Shown here piece after piece: positions 18,252-26,158 of a DNA stretch of 64,000 nt; position 1 is the stretch's first letter, and every line of letters starts with the position of its first letter. The translations under genes and the position numbers were made by a program. Location of the stretch: NCBI RefSeq assembly GCF_001411805.1, contig NZ_CP007213.1:1736001-1800000 (forward strand), given 5' to 3'. The stretch comes from Burkholderia plantarii. Its GTDB lineage: Bacteria; Pseudomonadota; Gammaproteobacteria; Burkholderiales; Burkholderiaceae. The notes under the pieces are model-generated. The model was given only the letters and a program-made list of their open reading frames with translations, ran no database searches and was not told the DNA's origin.

Positions 18252-19337
18252 TTAGTGCGTGACCGACAGGAACAGGTAGGCGGCGAACAGCGAGAGGTGG
18301 ACCACGCCCTGCAGCACGGTGGTGCGGCCCGCGCTCAGCGTCAGCGTGCTGACCAGCAGCGTGAGCGAGAGCAGTACCGTTTCCATCGAGCCGATGCCGA
18401 GCGTGAGCGGCTGGCCGGTCCAGATGAACACGATGGCCACGGTCGGGATCGTCAAGCCGATGCTCGCGAGCGCCGAGCCGAGCGCGAGGTTGAGACTCGT
18501 CTGCAGGCGGTTCGCGCGCGCCGCGCCGACCGCCGCGAGCCCTTCGGGCAGCAGCACCAGCGCCGCGATCACGATGCCCACCGCCGCCTCGGGCGCGCCC
18601 AGGCGCGCCACGCCGCGTTCGACGGCTGGCGACAGCAGCTTCGCGAGCAGCACCACCGCCACCAGCGCGATCAGCAGGAACGCCACGCTCGTCAGCGCGA
18701 CGCGTGCCGTGGGCGGCGCCGCGTGGATCGATTCGTCGGCGCTTTCGGCCACCAGGAAGTAATCGCGGTGGCGCACCGTCTGCACGAACACGAACACGCC
18801 GTAGAGCACCAGCGAGGAGACCCCCGCGAAGGCCAGCTGCGAGGTGGAGAACTGCGGGCCGGGCGCCGCGTTCAGGTAGTTCGGCATCACCAGCGAGAGC
18901 ACCGACAGCGAGGCCAGCACCGCCAGCGACTTGCTCGCGCCGCGCCCCTGGAAATCCTGTTCGCCGTGCTTCCAGCCGCCCGTCAGCAGGCAAAGCCCGA
19001 CGATGCCGTTGCAGACGATCATCACCGCCGCGAACACCGTGTCGCGCGCGAGGCCCGCTTTCTCGGGGCCCGCCGACAGCATCACCGAGACGATCAACGC
19101 CACCTCGATCACCGTCACCGCGACGGCCAGCACCAGCGTGCCGAACGGCTCGCCGACGCGATGCGCGACCACCTCGGCGTGATGCACGGCGGCGAACACC
19201 GAGCCGGCCAGCGCGAGCGCGACCAGCGTGATCGCGAGCCACTCGAACGGGATGAAGCCCGCCAGCGCGAGTACCAGCCAGGCCACGATCGGGGCCACGA
19301 GCGTCCAGCGGGGCAAGGCTTGCGAGGAGTTCGGCAT
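18252..19337 (-). CDS. chaA: Calcium:proton antiporter ChaA, 361 aa
   Basis: Inner-membrane cation/proton exchanger of the CaCA superfamily, exporting Ca2+ (and Na+/K+ in E. coli) against protons. About eleven hydrophobic segments are visible. The two alpha-repeat motifs are present: VAHRVGEPFGTLVLAVAVTV with the conserved acidic IEV, and LLPEGLAAVGAARANRLQ. The start ATG at 19337 has AGGA seven nucleotides before it; the frame is open further upstream but that part is Arg/Pro-rich and lacks a start site. Length matches the family. It is flanked by divergent marC-like and convergent LysR genes, so it is a single-gene unit. Confidence 0.9.
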   Translation of the reverse strand: MPNSSQALPRWTLVAPIVAWLVLALAGFIPFEWLAITLVALALAGSVFAAVHHAEVVAHRVGEPFGTLVLAVAVTVIEVALIVSVMLSAGPEKAGLARDTVFAAVMIVCNGIVGLCLLTGGWKHGEQDFQGRGASKSLAVLASLSVLSLVMPNYLNAAPGPQFSTSQLAFAGVSSLVLYGVFVFVQTVRHRDYFLVAESADESIHAAPPTARVALTSVAFLLIALVAVVLLAKLLSPAVERGVARLGAPEAAVGIVIAALVLLPEGLAAVGAARANRLQTSLNLALGSALASIGLTIPTVAIVFIWTGQPLTLGIGSMETVLLSLTLLVSTLTLSAGRTTVLQGVVHLSLFAAYLFLSVTH

Positions 19338-19657
19338 CGGCGGTCCTGGGTTGCTTTGTTGATCGGGAGTTCCGTCCCGGCGCTCGGCCCGGGCGGGTGC
19401 GCGCGTGCCCGATTCTAGCAGGCGGGCGGGGCGTTCCAGCCCAGCGGGCGGTTGCCGTGCGTCGATACGGCGGCCCGCCTGGCGGCACATGAAAGGGCCG
19501 GTAAAGGCATGCATGAACGGCGATGTCGGCATGCGGCGTGCCGGGCCCGTCATCGATTCGTTCGCGCCGCCGCCGCGAGCGTGAACGGCTGCACTACAAT
19601 GGCGCCGGCCCGATCCCGTCCGCGTGCCCGGACGCCGTCGTCTTTCTTTTTCGACCG

Positions 19658-20326
19658 ATGATCCTCCACCGCCTGATTTCCGAAATCCTGTTCGGCTTCA
19701 CCGGCCTGATGGGCATCCTCAATCCGTTCGGGATCGCGTTCCTGTTCCTCGAACGCACCGATTCCCTCAACGAGCGCCAGCGCGCCGCGCTCGCGCGCAA
19801 GGTGGCGATCAACGCGTTCATCGTGCTGATGGTGGCGTTTTTCCTCGGCACGCCGGTGCTGCACTTCTTCGGCATCTCGATGGAGGCGCTGCGCATCGGC
19901 GGCGGCTTCGCGGTGGCCGTGTCCGGCTGGCAGATGCTGAACGCGCCGGACGTGCCGGGCGGCGAGGCCGAGGTCAAGCCGCTCAACCCGCACAACGTGA
20001 TGTCGCGCGCCTTCTTCCCGCTGACGATTCCGCTGACGGTCGGGCCGGGCTCGGTCGCCACCGCGATCGCGCTGAACGCGAACCGCACCCACAAGCTCTC
20101 CGAGTTCCTGATGTCGAGCATCGTCTCGGTGGCCGTGTCGGCGCTGGCCGCGCTCGTGATCTGGCAGACCTACAGCCGTGCCGAGGTGCTCGCCCGCTAC
20201 CTCGGCGCCGAGGGTACCAAGGTCGCGCAGCGCGTGTCGGCGTTCCTGCTGCTGTGCGTGGGCGTGCAGATCATGCTGACCGGCTTCTCCGCGTTCCTTC
20301 AGCCGCTGGCCGATCAGGCGAAGTAA
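19658..20326 (+). CDS. MarC-family integral membrane protein, 222 aa
   Basis: Six-helix inner-membrane protein of the MarC/UPF0056 family, whose role remains unsettled despite the historic link to multiple antibiotic resistance. Seen: the conserved GLMGILNPFGIAFLFL near the N-terminus, and FFPLTIPLTVGPGSVATAIAL in the middle, the two family signatures, plus the usual length. Start ATG at 19658. It is divergent from chaA and converges with a CPBP-family gene 26 nt beyond its stop. Confidence 0.9.
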   Translation: MILHRLISEILFGFTGLMGILNPFGIAFLFLERTDSLNERQRAALARKVAINAFIVLMVAFFLGTPVLHFFGISMEALRIGGGFAVAVSGWQMLNAPDVPGGEAEVKPLNPHNVMSRAFFPLTIPLTVGPGSVATAIALNANRTHKLSEFLMSSIVSVAVSALAALVIWQTYSRAEVLARYLGAEGTKVAQRVSAFLLLCVGVQIMLTGFSAFLQPLADQAK

Positions 20327-20352
20327 GAGGCGGCGCGGGCCTCGCCTGACGC

Positions 20353-21216
20353 TCAGGCACCGGTTGCCGCGCGCAGCGGATAGGTGAATAGCGCGAAATG
20401 CACGAGGTCGAGGCCGGCGTGGGCGATCCAGGCCGCGCGCAGGCCGCCGAAGCGGTAGGCGAGGCCGTAGCCGAGGCCCGACAGCGTGGCCAGCGCGACG
20501 AACGCGGCGCCGCCCGGCGCATGGGCCGCGCCGAACACGAGCGAGGCCACGAGCAGCGCGAGCCACTGGCCGCCCGGGGCGCGCGCGAGGCCGATCTCGA
20601 GGCCGCGCTGGAGCCAGCCGCGAAACAGCGCCTCCTCGGCGAGCGCGACGATCAGCAGGTTGTTGGCGAGCCAGAGCCAGCCGGCCGCCGGCCATTTCGG
20701 CGCCCAGCCCACCGCGCCGAGCGCGGCCGCCAGCGCGAGGCAGACCAGCGCCGTGCCGAGCGCGGCCGCCGCGCCGATCGGCAGCGACTTGCTCCAGCGC
20801 ACCGGCCGCACCGCCGACGGCAGCACCCACGGCAGCCAGAAGCCGACCAGCGCCTTGTCGGCGTTCAGATACATCGTGAACGGAACCGCGTCCGGCGTGA
20901 AACGGATCGCGGCGATCACGCGCGGGTTGTGGAAGCCGGGCAGCAGGTGCAGCGAGAGCGCCACGGCCAGGATCGTGAACAGCACGCCGCCGGCGATGCG
21001 CAGCGGCCAGACGCGACCCGGACGGATCGCCCAGGCGGCCAGCGCCAGGCCCGCGAGCGGGGCGAGTGCGAGGGGAGCGAGCTGGCCGGCCGCGAACGCG
21101 GCGGCGTAGCCGATCACGGCCAGCGCGAGGCTGGCCGGGCGCAGGCGGGGCCACCAGACTAGCAGCGCGGCGGCGAAGATCGCGGCCCAGGGCAGCAGCG
21201 GCGGGAGGTTGGACAT
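20353..21216 (-). CDS. CPBP-family intramembrane metalloprotease, 287 aa
   Basis: Multi-pass membrane protein of the CAAX-protease and bacteriocin-processing (CPBP/ABI) family. The catalytic motifs are visible: EEALFRG with Glu194-Glu195, FGAAHAPGG with His232, and a later HAGLD with His266 and Asp270. About eight hydrophobic segments surround them. Start ATG at 21216; an upstream in-frame start would add ten residues without a better site. No bacteriocin or peptide precursor gene is adjacent, so the substrate is unknown. Confidence 0.87.
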   Translation of the reverse strand: MSNLPPLLPWAAIFAAALLVWWPRLRPASLALAVIGYAAAFAAGQLAPLALAPLAGLALAAWAIRPGRVWPLRIAGGVLFTILAVALSLHLLPGFHNPRVIAAIRFTPDAVPFTMYLNADKALVGFWLPWVLPSAVRPVRWSKSLPIGAAAALGTALVCLALAAALGAVGWAPKWPAAGWLWLANNLLIVALAEEALFRGWLQRGLEIGLARAPGGQWLALLVASLVFGAAHAPGGAAFVALATLSGLGYGLAYRFGGLRAAWIAHAGLDLVHFALFTYPLRAATGA

Positions 21217-21469
21217 ATCGGGGAGCGATGAAGCCGACGGGCGCACATCATAGCTTGGGTGGAGGGGTGGTGCGTTGGTGTCGGGGAGGTGAAAGGGAGG
21301 CGGGGACGGCTAGACAGGGCTGCCCGCATCGGTCGTGGCGGCCGGGATTCAAGGCGTCGCCGGATCGCGCGCATGGCTCGCGTGGGTACCGCGCCCGCTT
21401 GCCTGCCGCCGGGATTTTTGAGATGGTTCAATCGAGTGTTTTTCAACCAACAGCCAGGTCGCGATACGC

Positions 21470-21994
21470 ATGAGCGAAAGCGTTCAACGAATCCAGATAC
21501 GACAACCGTCCCTCCACGATTTGCACGGGCTGTTGGCGTGTCGAAATACGGGCTTGTCGCCCGATTCGCCCGACCTCATGTCCGAGGACGCTGCGACGCG
21601 TCTGCTCGAGGAGCAGGCGTTGAAAACGGATGCCGATCCCGGCTGGCGCATGTTCACGATTTGCCGCGATGGCCACGATGACATGATCGGCGAGGTCGGC
21701 GGATTCGTTCATGCGGGAGACACCCCCGTGATCGATATCGGGTGGTGGCTGGCCGCGCCGTTTCGAGGAAACGGCTATGCCACCGAGGCGGCGCGACGGC
21801 TGCTGGTCTGGTGTTTCGACGTCCGCCACGCCAGCGAGGTCACGGCGCACTGCCTGGCCAAAAACACGGCGTCGAGAAAAATAGCCGAGAGACTTGGCAT
21901 GCGTGAGAGCGGACGGAAACCTGTCGGGACGGACGGGGCGCAAGAGGTGGCGTTCGTGTTGAGTCGGGACGCGTGGGGTCGGCGCAATGGCTGA
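21470..21994 (+). CDS. GNAT-family N-acetyltransferase, RimJ/RimL type, 174 aa
   Basis: Acetyl-CoA-dependent N-acetyltransferase. The acetyl-CoA pyrophosphate-binding motif FRGNGYATEAARRLL is clear at about residues 98-112, preceded by the beta-strand IDIGWWLA. The C-terminal NTASRKIAERLGMRESG is the RimJ/RimL-like signature that often precedes acetylation of protein N-termini or small amines. Start ATG at 21470. GC content is slightly lower than the neighbours at its 5' end. It stands alone, so the substrate cannot be inferred from context. Confidence 0.86.
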   Translation: MSESVQRIQIRQPSLHDLHGLLACRNTGLSPDSPDLMSEDAATRLLEEQALKTDADPGWRMFTICRDGHDDMIGEVGGFVHAGDTPVIDIGWWLAAPFRGNGYATEAARRLLVWCFDVRHASEVTAHCLAKNTASRKIAERLGMRESGRKPVGTDGAQEVAFVLSRDAWGRRNG

Positions 21995-22233
21995 GCGGCG
22001 ATTCAACGATGCCGTTCGGCGTGGCGGCTGGCGATGGCGGGCCAGGCATGCTTGCCTGCAACGCACCGCCGAACCGGCGTGCCGCTGCCGCGTTTTCATG
22101 CGCGGCAAGGCGCGTCACGCGTCACGCGCCGGCGGCGCGGGCCGCGTTCGGGCGGCCGCCTGGAATCCCGCGCACGGGCACGCGCAATCGCTCACCCGAA
22201 CCCGCCGCGCCGCGCCGCGTCGTGCGACCCGCC

Positions 22234-22947
22234 TTACTCCGGCTTCGCCCCGACCGTGAACGCGAACGACGCGATGCCGTCCACGCCGCCTTCCACGCGA
22301 TCGCCCGGTTGCAGCGCCGCGACGCCGGCCGGCGTACCGGTGAAGATCAGGTCGCCCGGCTGCAGTTCGATCGATTGCGACACATACGCGATGATGTCCG
22401 GCACCGGCCAGATCATGTCGGCCAGGTCGCCTTGCTGGCGCGCCTCGCCGTTCACCGACAGCCAGATCCGGCCGCCCTTCGGATGCCCGACCTCCGCCGC
22501 CGGGTAGAGCGGCGTGACCGGCCCCGACGCGTCGAAGCCCTTGGCCCAGTCCCACGGGCGGCCGAGCTTCTTCGCCTCGGCCTGCAGGTCGCGGCGCGTG
22601 AGATCGACGCCCACGCCGTAGCCCCAGACGTGCTCGAGCGCCTGGGCCGGGTCGATGTTCTTGCCGCCCTGGCCCACCGCGATCACGAGTTCGATCTCGT
22701 GGTGCAGGTCCGAGGTCAGCGGCGGGTAGGGAATGGTGCCTTCGGCCGGCACCACGGCGTCGGCCGGCTTCGAGAAGAAGAACGGCGGCTCGCGGGTCGG
22801 ATCGGCGCCCATTTCGCGGGCGTGCTCGGCGTAGTTGCGGCCGACGCAGAACACGCGGCGCAGCGGAAAGCGCGCCGACGAACCGGCGATCGCGACGCTG
22901 GCGACGGCGGGCGGCTGGATGGCATAGGAAGCGGAATGATCGGTCAT
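22234..22947 (-). CDS. Fumarylacetoacetate hydrolase-family protein, 237 aa
   Basis: Metal-dependent hydrolase of the FAH superfamily, small single-domain branch that includes fumarylpyruvate and acylpyruvate hydrolases. Seen: FCVGRNYAEHAREMG near the N-terminus, the metal-binding HHEIELVIAVG Glu pair, GYGVGVDLTRRDLQ with the third acidic ligand, and the C-terminal GDLIFTGTPAGV. Length is typical. Start ATG at 22947. Related enzymes finish the gentisate or homoprotocatechuate pathways, but no dioxygenase gene lies next to it; it neighbours an AraC regulator in the same orientation. The specific substrate is not assignable. Confidence 0.88.
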   Translation of the reverse strand: MTDHSASYAIQPPAVASVAIAGSSARFPLRRVFCVGRNYAEHAREMGADPTREPPFFFSKPADAVVPAEGTIPYPPLTSDLHHEIELVIAVGQGGKNIDPAQALEHVWGYGVGVDLTRRDLQAEAKKLGRPWDWAKGFDASGPVTPLYPAAEVGHPKGGRIWLSVNGEARQQGDLADMIWPVPDIIAYVSQSIELQPGDLIFTGTPAGVAALQPGDRVEGGVDGIASFAFTVGAKPE

Positions 22948-23082
22948 GTCGGAACTCGGGTCGAAGACGGGGAAGCGGAACCAGGCGGCCGTGGCGACAC
23001 GGCCCGATGACAAGATAACAAGCGCGGCCGTGCCGGGATGCGACTCAGCTGTCGACATTCTGGACAAATCTACGCTGCCTGC

Positions 23083-24279
23083 CTACCGGCGCCATCGCGG
23101 CGGGGGGCGGCTTGGTTCGCGGCCAGCGCTTTCTCCCGCCGTTTCAACCTGCCGCTGCGTCCCGCTGTTGTTGTCTTGGCGTTCGCCGCCGGCCTCGGGC
23201 AGGCCGTTTTCGACCGGATCAGCCGCCGCTGGCGCCTCGGCTTCGGCGTCCTCGCCCCCGGCGGCGAAGCCCGCCGCGTCGTCGCCCAGCGCCGGCCCGG
23301 CCGCCACCATCCCCGCACCACTCGCCGCGCTCAGCGCCCCGGCCACGTTCGCCGACGCGCCACGCGGCGCGCCGGCCTCGCCGTTCGCCTCGCGATAGTC
23401 CTTCGGCGACATCCCCACGCAGGCCCGGAAGCGACGCGAGAAATAGCCCTCGTCACGAAACCCGACCTCGTGCGCGATCTCGGCGATGCGCCGCGTGGTA
23501 TGCGCTAGCAGCGACTGCGCGAGCGCGATGCGGCGCCCGGTGACGAGTTCGGTAAACGTGCTGCCGGTCTCCTTGCGGATCAGGTGGGCAAGATAGTTCG
23601 GCGACAGGAACGCGGCCTCGGCGGTGCCGGTCAGCGTGAGTTCGCCGCTCGTCAGGTTGGCGCGGATGTGGCGCATCACGCGCGCGAGCGCGTCGCGCCG
23701 GCCGGCCTTCTGCGCGCCGTGGCTGTGCGCGAGCCGGCCGAGCGCGCCGGCGTACAGCGTGCTGACCAGGCCGATCAGCTGCAGCAGGTAGCCGCGCAGC
23801 AGCGTGGCCGAGCCGAAGCCGCGCTCGCGGTCGGTATCGAGCATGCGCTGGGCCAGGCGTCGCGCGTCGTCGAACGCGTCACCGGTCAGGATGTAGTCGA
23901 GCCGCTCCTGGAAGCGGAACGGCGCGAGTTCCGGCACGCGCTGCACGGGCACCTCGTCCAGGTCGAGCGGATCGACGTCGAGATCGGCGCGCAGGAACGT
24001 CTGCGAGAAGTTGATGACGATGAAGTGCGCGCCGGGCGGGTGCGGGATCAGGTGCTCGCGAAACGGCAGGATGAACGCCAGCGCGCCGCGCGGAAACGGC
24101 CGCGTCACGCCGCCGATGCGCTGCTCGGTGTCGCCGCCGAGGTTGAACTGGATCTGGAAATACGCGTGCCGGTGCGGCTCGGTGATCGGCTGCCGGGTGG
24201 TCTGGTCGCGAACGTAGAAATCGAGGCGGTCGCTGCGCTCGGGCATCGCGTAGGTGCGCGGCTGCGGATTGGCTGGCAT
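23083..24279 (-). CDS. AraC-family regulator with Ala/Gly-rich C-terminal tail, 398 aa
   Basis: N-terminal cupin-like sensing domain (HRHAYFQIQFNLGG, residues about 40-55) followed by a C-terminal double helix-turn-helix: AEAAFLSPNYLAHLIRKETG and IAEIAHEVGFRDEGYFSRRF, ending at SPKDYREA (about residue 290). Unusually the protein runs on for roughly another 105 residues of low-complexity Ala, Gly, Glu and Arg without a recognisable fold. The frame is uninterrupted, so this is either a genuine disordered tail or drift past a lost stop. Start ATG at 24279 is the most likely; MPERSD at 24245 is an alternative. It is divergent from the Fur-controlled iron locus, but a link is not shown. Confidence 0.83.
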   Translation of the reverse strand: MPANPQPRTYAMPERSDRLDFYVRDQTTRQPITEPHRHAYFQIQFNLGGDTEQRIGGVTRPFPRGALAFILPFREHLIPHPPGAHFIVINFSQTFLRADLDVDPLDLDEVPVQRVPELAPFRFQERLDYILTGDAFDDARRLAQRMLDTDRERGFGSATLLRGYLLQLIGLVSTLYAGALGRLAHSHGAQKAGRRDALARVMRHIRANLTSGELTLTGTAEAAFLSPNYLAHLIRKETGSTFTELVTGRRIALAQSLLAHTTRRIAEIAHEVGFRDEGYFSRRFRACVGMSPKDYREANGEAGAPRGASANVAGALSAASGAGMVAAGPALGDDAAGFAAGGEDAEAEAPAAADPVENGLPEAGGERQDNNSGTQRQVETAGESAGREPSRPPPRWRR

Positions 24280-24384
24280 GGCGGTGAAGCGGGGTCTTGC
24301 TGGTCGAGCCGGGATGGTACAGCGGTTGGGGCGGAGGGTGTCACGGATCGTTCGCAATGACATGAAATGTTTTTGTTGTTGTTT

Positions 24385-24403
24385 ATAATAATCATTCTCA
24401 TTT
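24385..24403 (+). promoter_or_regulatory. Fur box upstream of the FecI-like sigma gene
   Basis: The 19-bp ATAATAATCATTCTCATTT matches most positions of the Fur consensus GATAATGATAATCATTATC and stands out as A+T-rich in this GC-rich genome. It lies about 40 nt before the sigma-factor start, where iron-loaded Fur would block transcription. Confidence 0.85.
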
Positions 24404-24442
24404 AGATGAAGAGGCCCGGCGTGAGCGTCGGAAGAAGGTTCG

Positions 24443-24952
24443 ATGTCGGCCAATCCACTGCTTCAACACCGCGAAATCGATGCGCTCTACAGCGGCCATC
24501 ATGCCTGGCTGCAGCGCTGGCTGTGCCGCCGGCTCGGCTGCGCGCATCGCGCGGCCGACCTCGCGCATGACACGTTCATGCGGCTGCTGGCCCGCGAGGA
24601 GCCGATCGGCGCCGACGAGCCGCGCGCGTTCCTGACCACCGTCGCGCAGCGCGTGCTCTACAACCACTGGCGCCGCGAGCGCATCGAGCAGGCCTATCTC
24701 GACGCGCTGGCCGCGCAGCCCGAGCCCTATGCGCCGTCGCCCGAGACGCGCGCGCTGCTGCTCGAGACGCTGGTCGAGATCGACCGGCTGCTCGACGGCC
24801 TGCCGGTGGCCGCCAGGCGCGCGTTCCTGCTCTCGCAGCTCGACGGGCTCTCGCAGGCCGAGATCGCCGCCGAGCTTGGCGTGTCGTTGTCCACGGTCAA
24901 GCGCCACCTGACGCGCGCCGCCGCCCGGTGTTTCTTCGCGATGGCGCTCTGA
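24443..24952 (+). CDS. ECF RNA polymerase sigma factor, FecI-like, 169 aa
   Basis: Extracytoplasmic-function sigma factor of the iron-starvation class. Region 2 is recognisable in HHAWLQRWLCRRLG and AADLAHDTFMRLLAR, with PRAFLTTVAQRVLYNHWRR closing the domain. Region 4 is LPVAARRAFLLSQLDGLSQAEIAAELGVSLSTVKRHLTRA. Start ATG at 24443 with GAAGG just upstream. A Fur box precedes it, and the FecR-like gene begins four nucleotides past its stop. By analogy with FecI/PvdS/FoxI it should transcribe the downstream receptor gene when the cognate siderophore is bound. Confidence 0.93.
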   Translation: MSANPLLQHREIDALYSGHHAWLQRWLCRRLGCAHRAADLAHDTFMRLLAREEPIGADEPRAFLTTVAQRVLYNHWRRERIEQAYLDALAAQPEPYAPSPETRALLLETLVEIDRLLDGLPVAARRAFLLSQLDGLSQAEIAAELGVSLSTVKRHLTRAAARCFFAMAL

Positions 24953-24956
24953 TCTC

Positions 24957-25949
24957 ATGCAATCCGAACCGAACCCGGCGATTCCGCCGGAAGTCGCGCA
25001 GCGCGCCGTGCAATGGTGGGTGGAAATGCAGGGCGCCGGTGCCGCCGCCGATGCGGCGGCCCGCGCGGGCCTGGCCCGCTGGCGCGCCGAACATCCGCTG
25101 CACGACGCCGCGTGGCGCCATATCGAAACCGTGCAGGGGCGCTTCACGCAGCTGGCCGCCGGGCTCGACGCCGGCGCCGCGCGCGCCGCGCTGCTGCCGG
25201 CGCGCTCGCCGAAGCGGCGCGCCGCGATCAAGGCGCTGGCGCTGCTGGTGTTCGCGGGCGGCGGCGTCTGGACGCTCGATCCGGCGCGGCAGTGGGCCGT
25301 CTGGACCGCCGACGCGCGTACCGCCGTGGGCGAGCGGCGCCGCATGACGCTGGCCGACGGCACCGAGGTGGTGCTCAACACCGACAGCGCGATCGACGTG
25401 CGGTTCGACGCGAGCACGCGCCGGATCGTGCTGCTGCGCGGCGAGATCATGGTGACGAGCGGCCACGAACGGCGCCTGCCGGCGCGCCCGCTGGTGGTGG
25501 CCGCCGCGCCGGGCGAACTGACGCCGCTCGGCACGCGCTTCGGCGTGCGGCTCGACGGCGCCGTGCTGCGCGTGGGCGTGTTCGAGGGGGCCGTGCGCGC
25601 GCAGCCGGGCGAGCCCGGCGCGGCGTCGCGCGTGATCGCGGCCGGCCGGCGCGCGGCCGTCACGCTCACGGCGGTCAGCGAGCCGCAGCCGCTCGGCGCC
25701 TACGCCGGCAGCTGGACCGACGGGACGCTGGTGGCGTCGAGGCTGCGCCTGGGCGACCTCGTCGCCGAACTGGCGCGCTACCGGCACGGCTACCTGCAGT
25801 GCGATCCGGCCGTGGCCGGCCTTCGCGTGTCGGGCAGCTATCCGCTCGACGACGCCGACCGCGTGTTCGAAACGCTGCGCGCGACGCTGCCGATCGACGT
25901 CGAATCCTTCACGCGCTACTGGGTGCGGATCGTGCCGTCGCGCGCCTGA
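24957..25949 (+). CDS. FecR-like transmembrane sigma regulator, 330 aa
   Basis: Anti-sigma/sigma-activator spanning the inner membrane. The N-terminal cytoplasmic part has the DUF4880 signature AVQWWVEMQ and ARWRAEHPLHDAAWRHIE that binds the sigma factor. One membrane helix (AAIKALALLVFAGGGVW, about residues 88-104) follows, then the FecR periplasmic domain with VGERRRMTLADGTEVVLNTDS, PLGTRFGVRL and a C-terminal STN-like part ending in the receptor-contact region. It relays ligand occupancy from the receptor's signalling domain to the sigma factor. Start ATG at 24957. Confidence 0.93.
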   Translation: MQSEPNPAIPPEVAQRAVQWWVEMQGAGAAADAAARAGLARWRAEHPLHDAAWRHIETVQGRFTQLAAGLDAGAARAALLPARSPKRRAAIKALALLVFAGGGVWTLDPARQWAVWTADARTAVGERRRMTLADGTEVVLNTDSAIDVRFDASTRRIVLLRGEIMVTSGHERRLPARPLVVAAAPGELTPLGTRFGVRLDGAVLRVGVFEGAVRAQPGEPGAASRVIAAGRRAAVTLTAVSEPQPLGAYAGSWTDGTLVASRLRLGDLVAELARYRHGYLQCDPAVAGLRVSGSYPLDDADRVFETLRATLPIDVESFTRYWVRIVPSRA

Positions 25950-26158
25950 ACGGGCCGCCGCGCGACACCGGCGGCCGGTGCCGGCCGATCCCGACCGCGC
26001 CCGACGGCCGTCGCCCGTGGCCCTCCGGTCGATCCCGCCATCCGTCTCTCCCTCCACTTCGCAAATTATTTTCGAGAAAACCTGAGCTGTTTTGCCTCGC
26101 TCGCGTGACAGGGAACAGGAAAGCCACTCTCTTTGCCCTCGTCTCCGATTCTCCGATC

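Noticed and set aside
25013..26158. In-frame upstream extension of the TonB receptor
   Set aside because: It overlaps fecR in another frame and would place the signal peptide in the middle of the protein.
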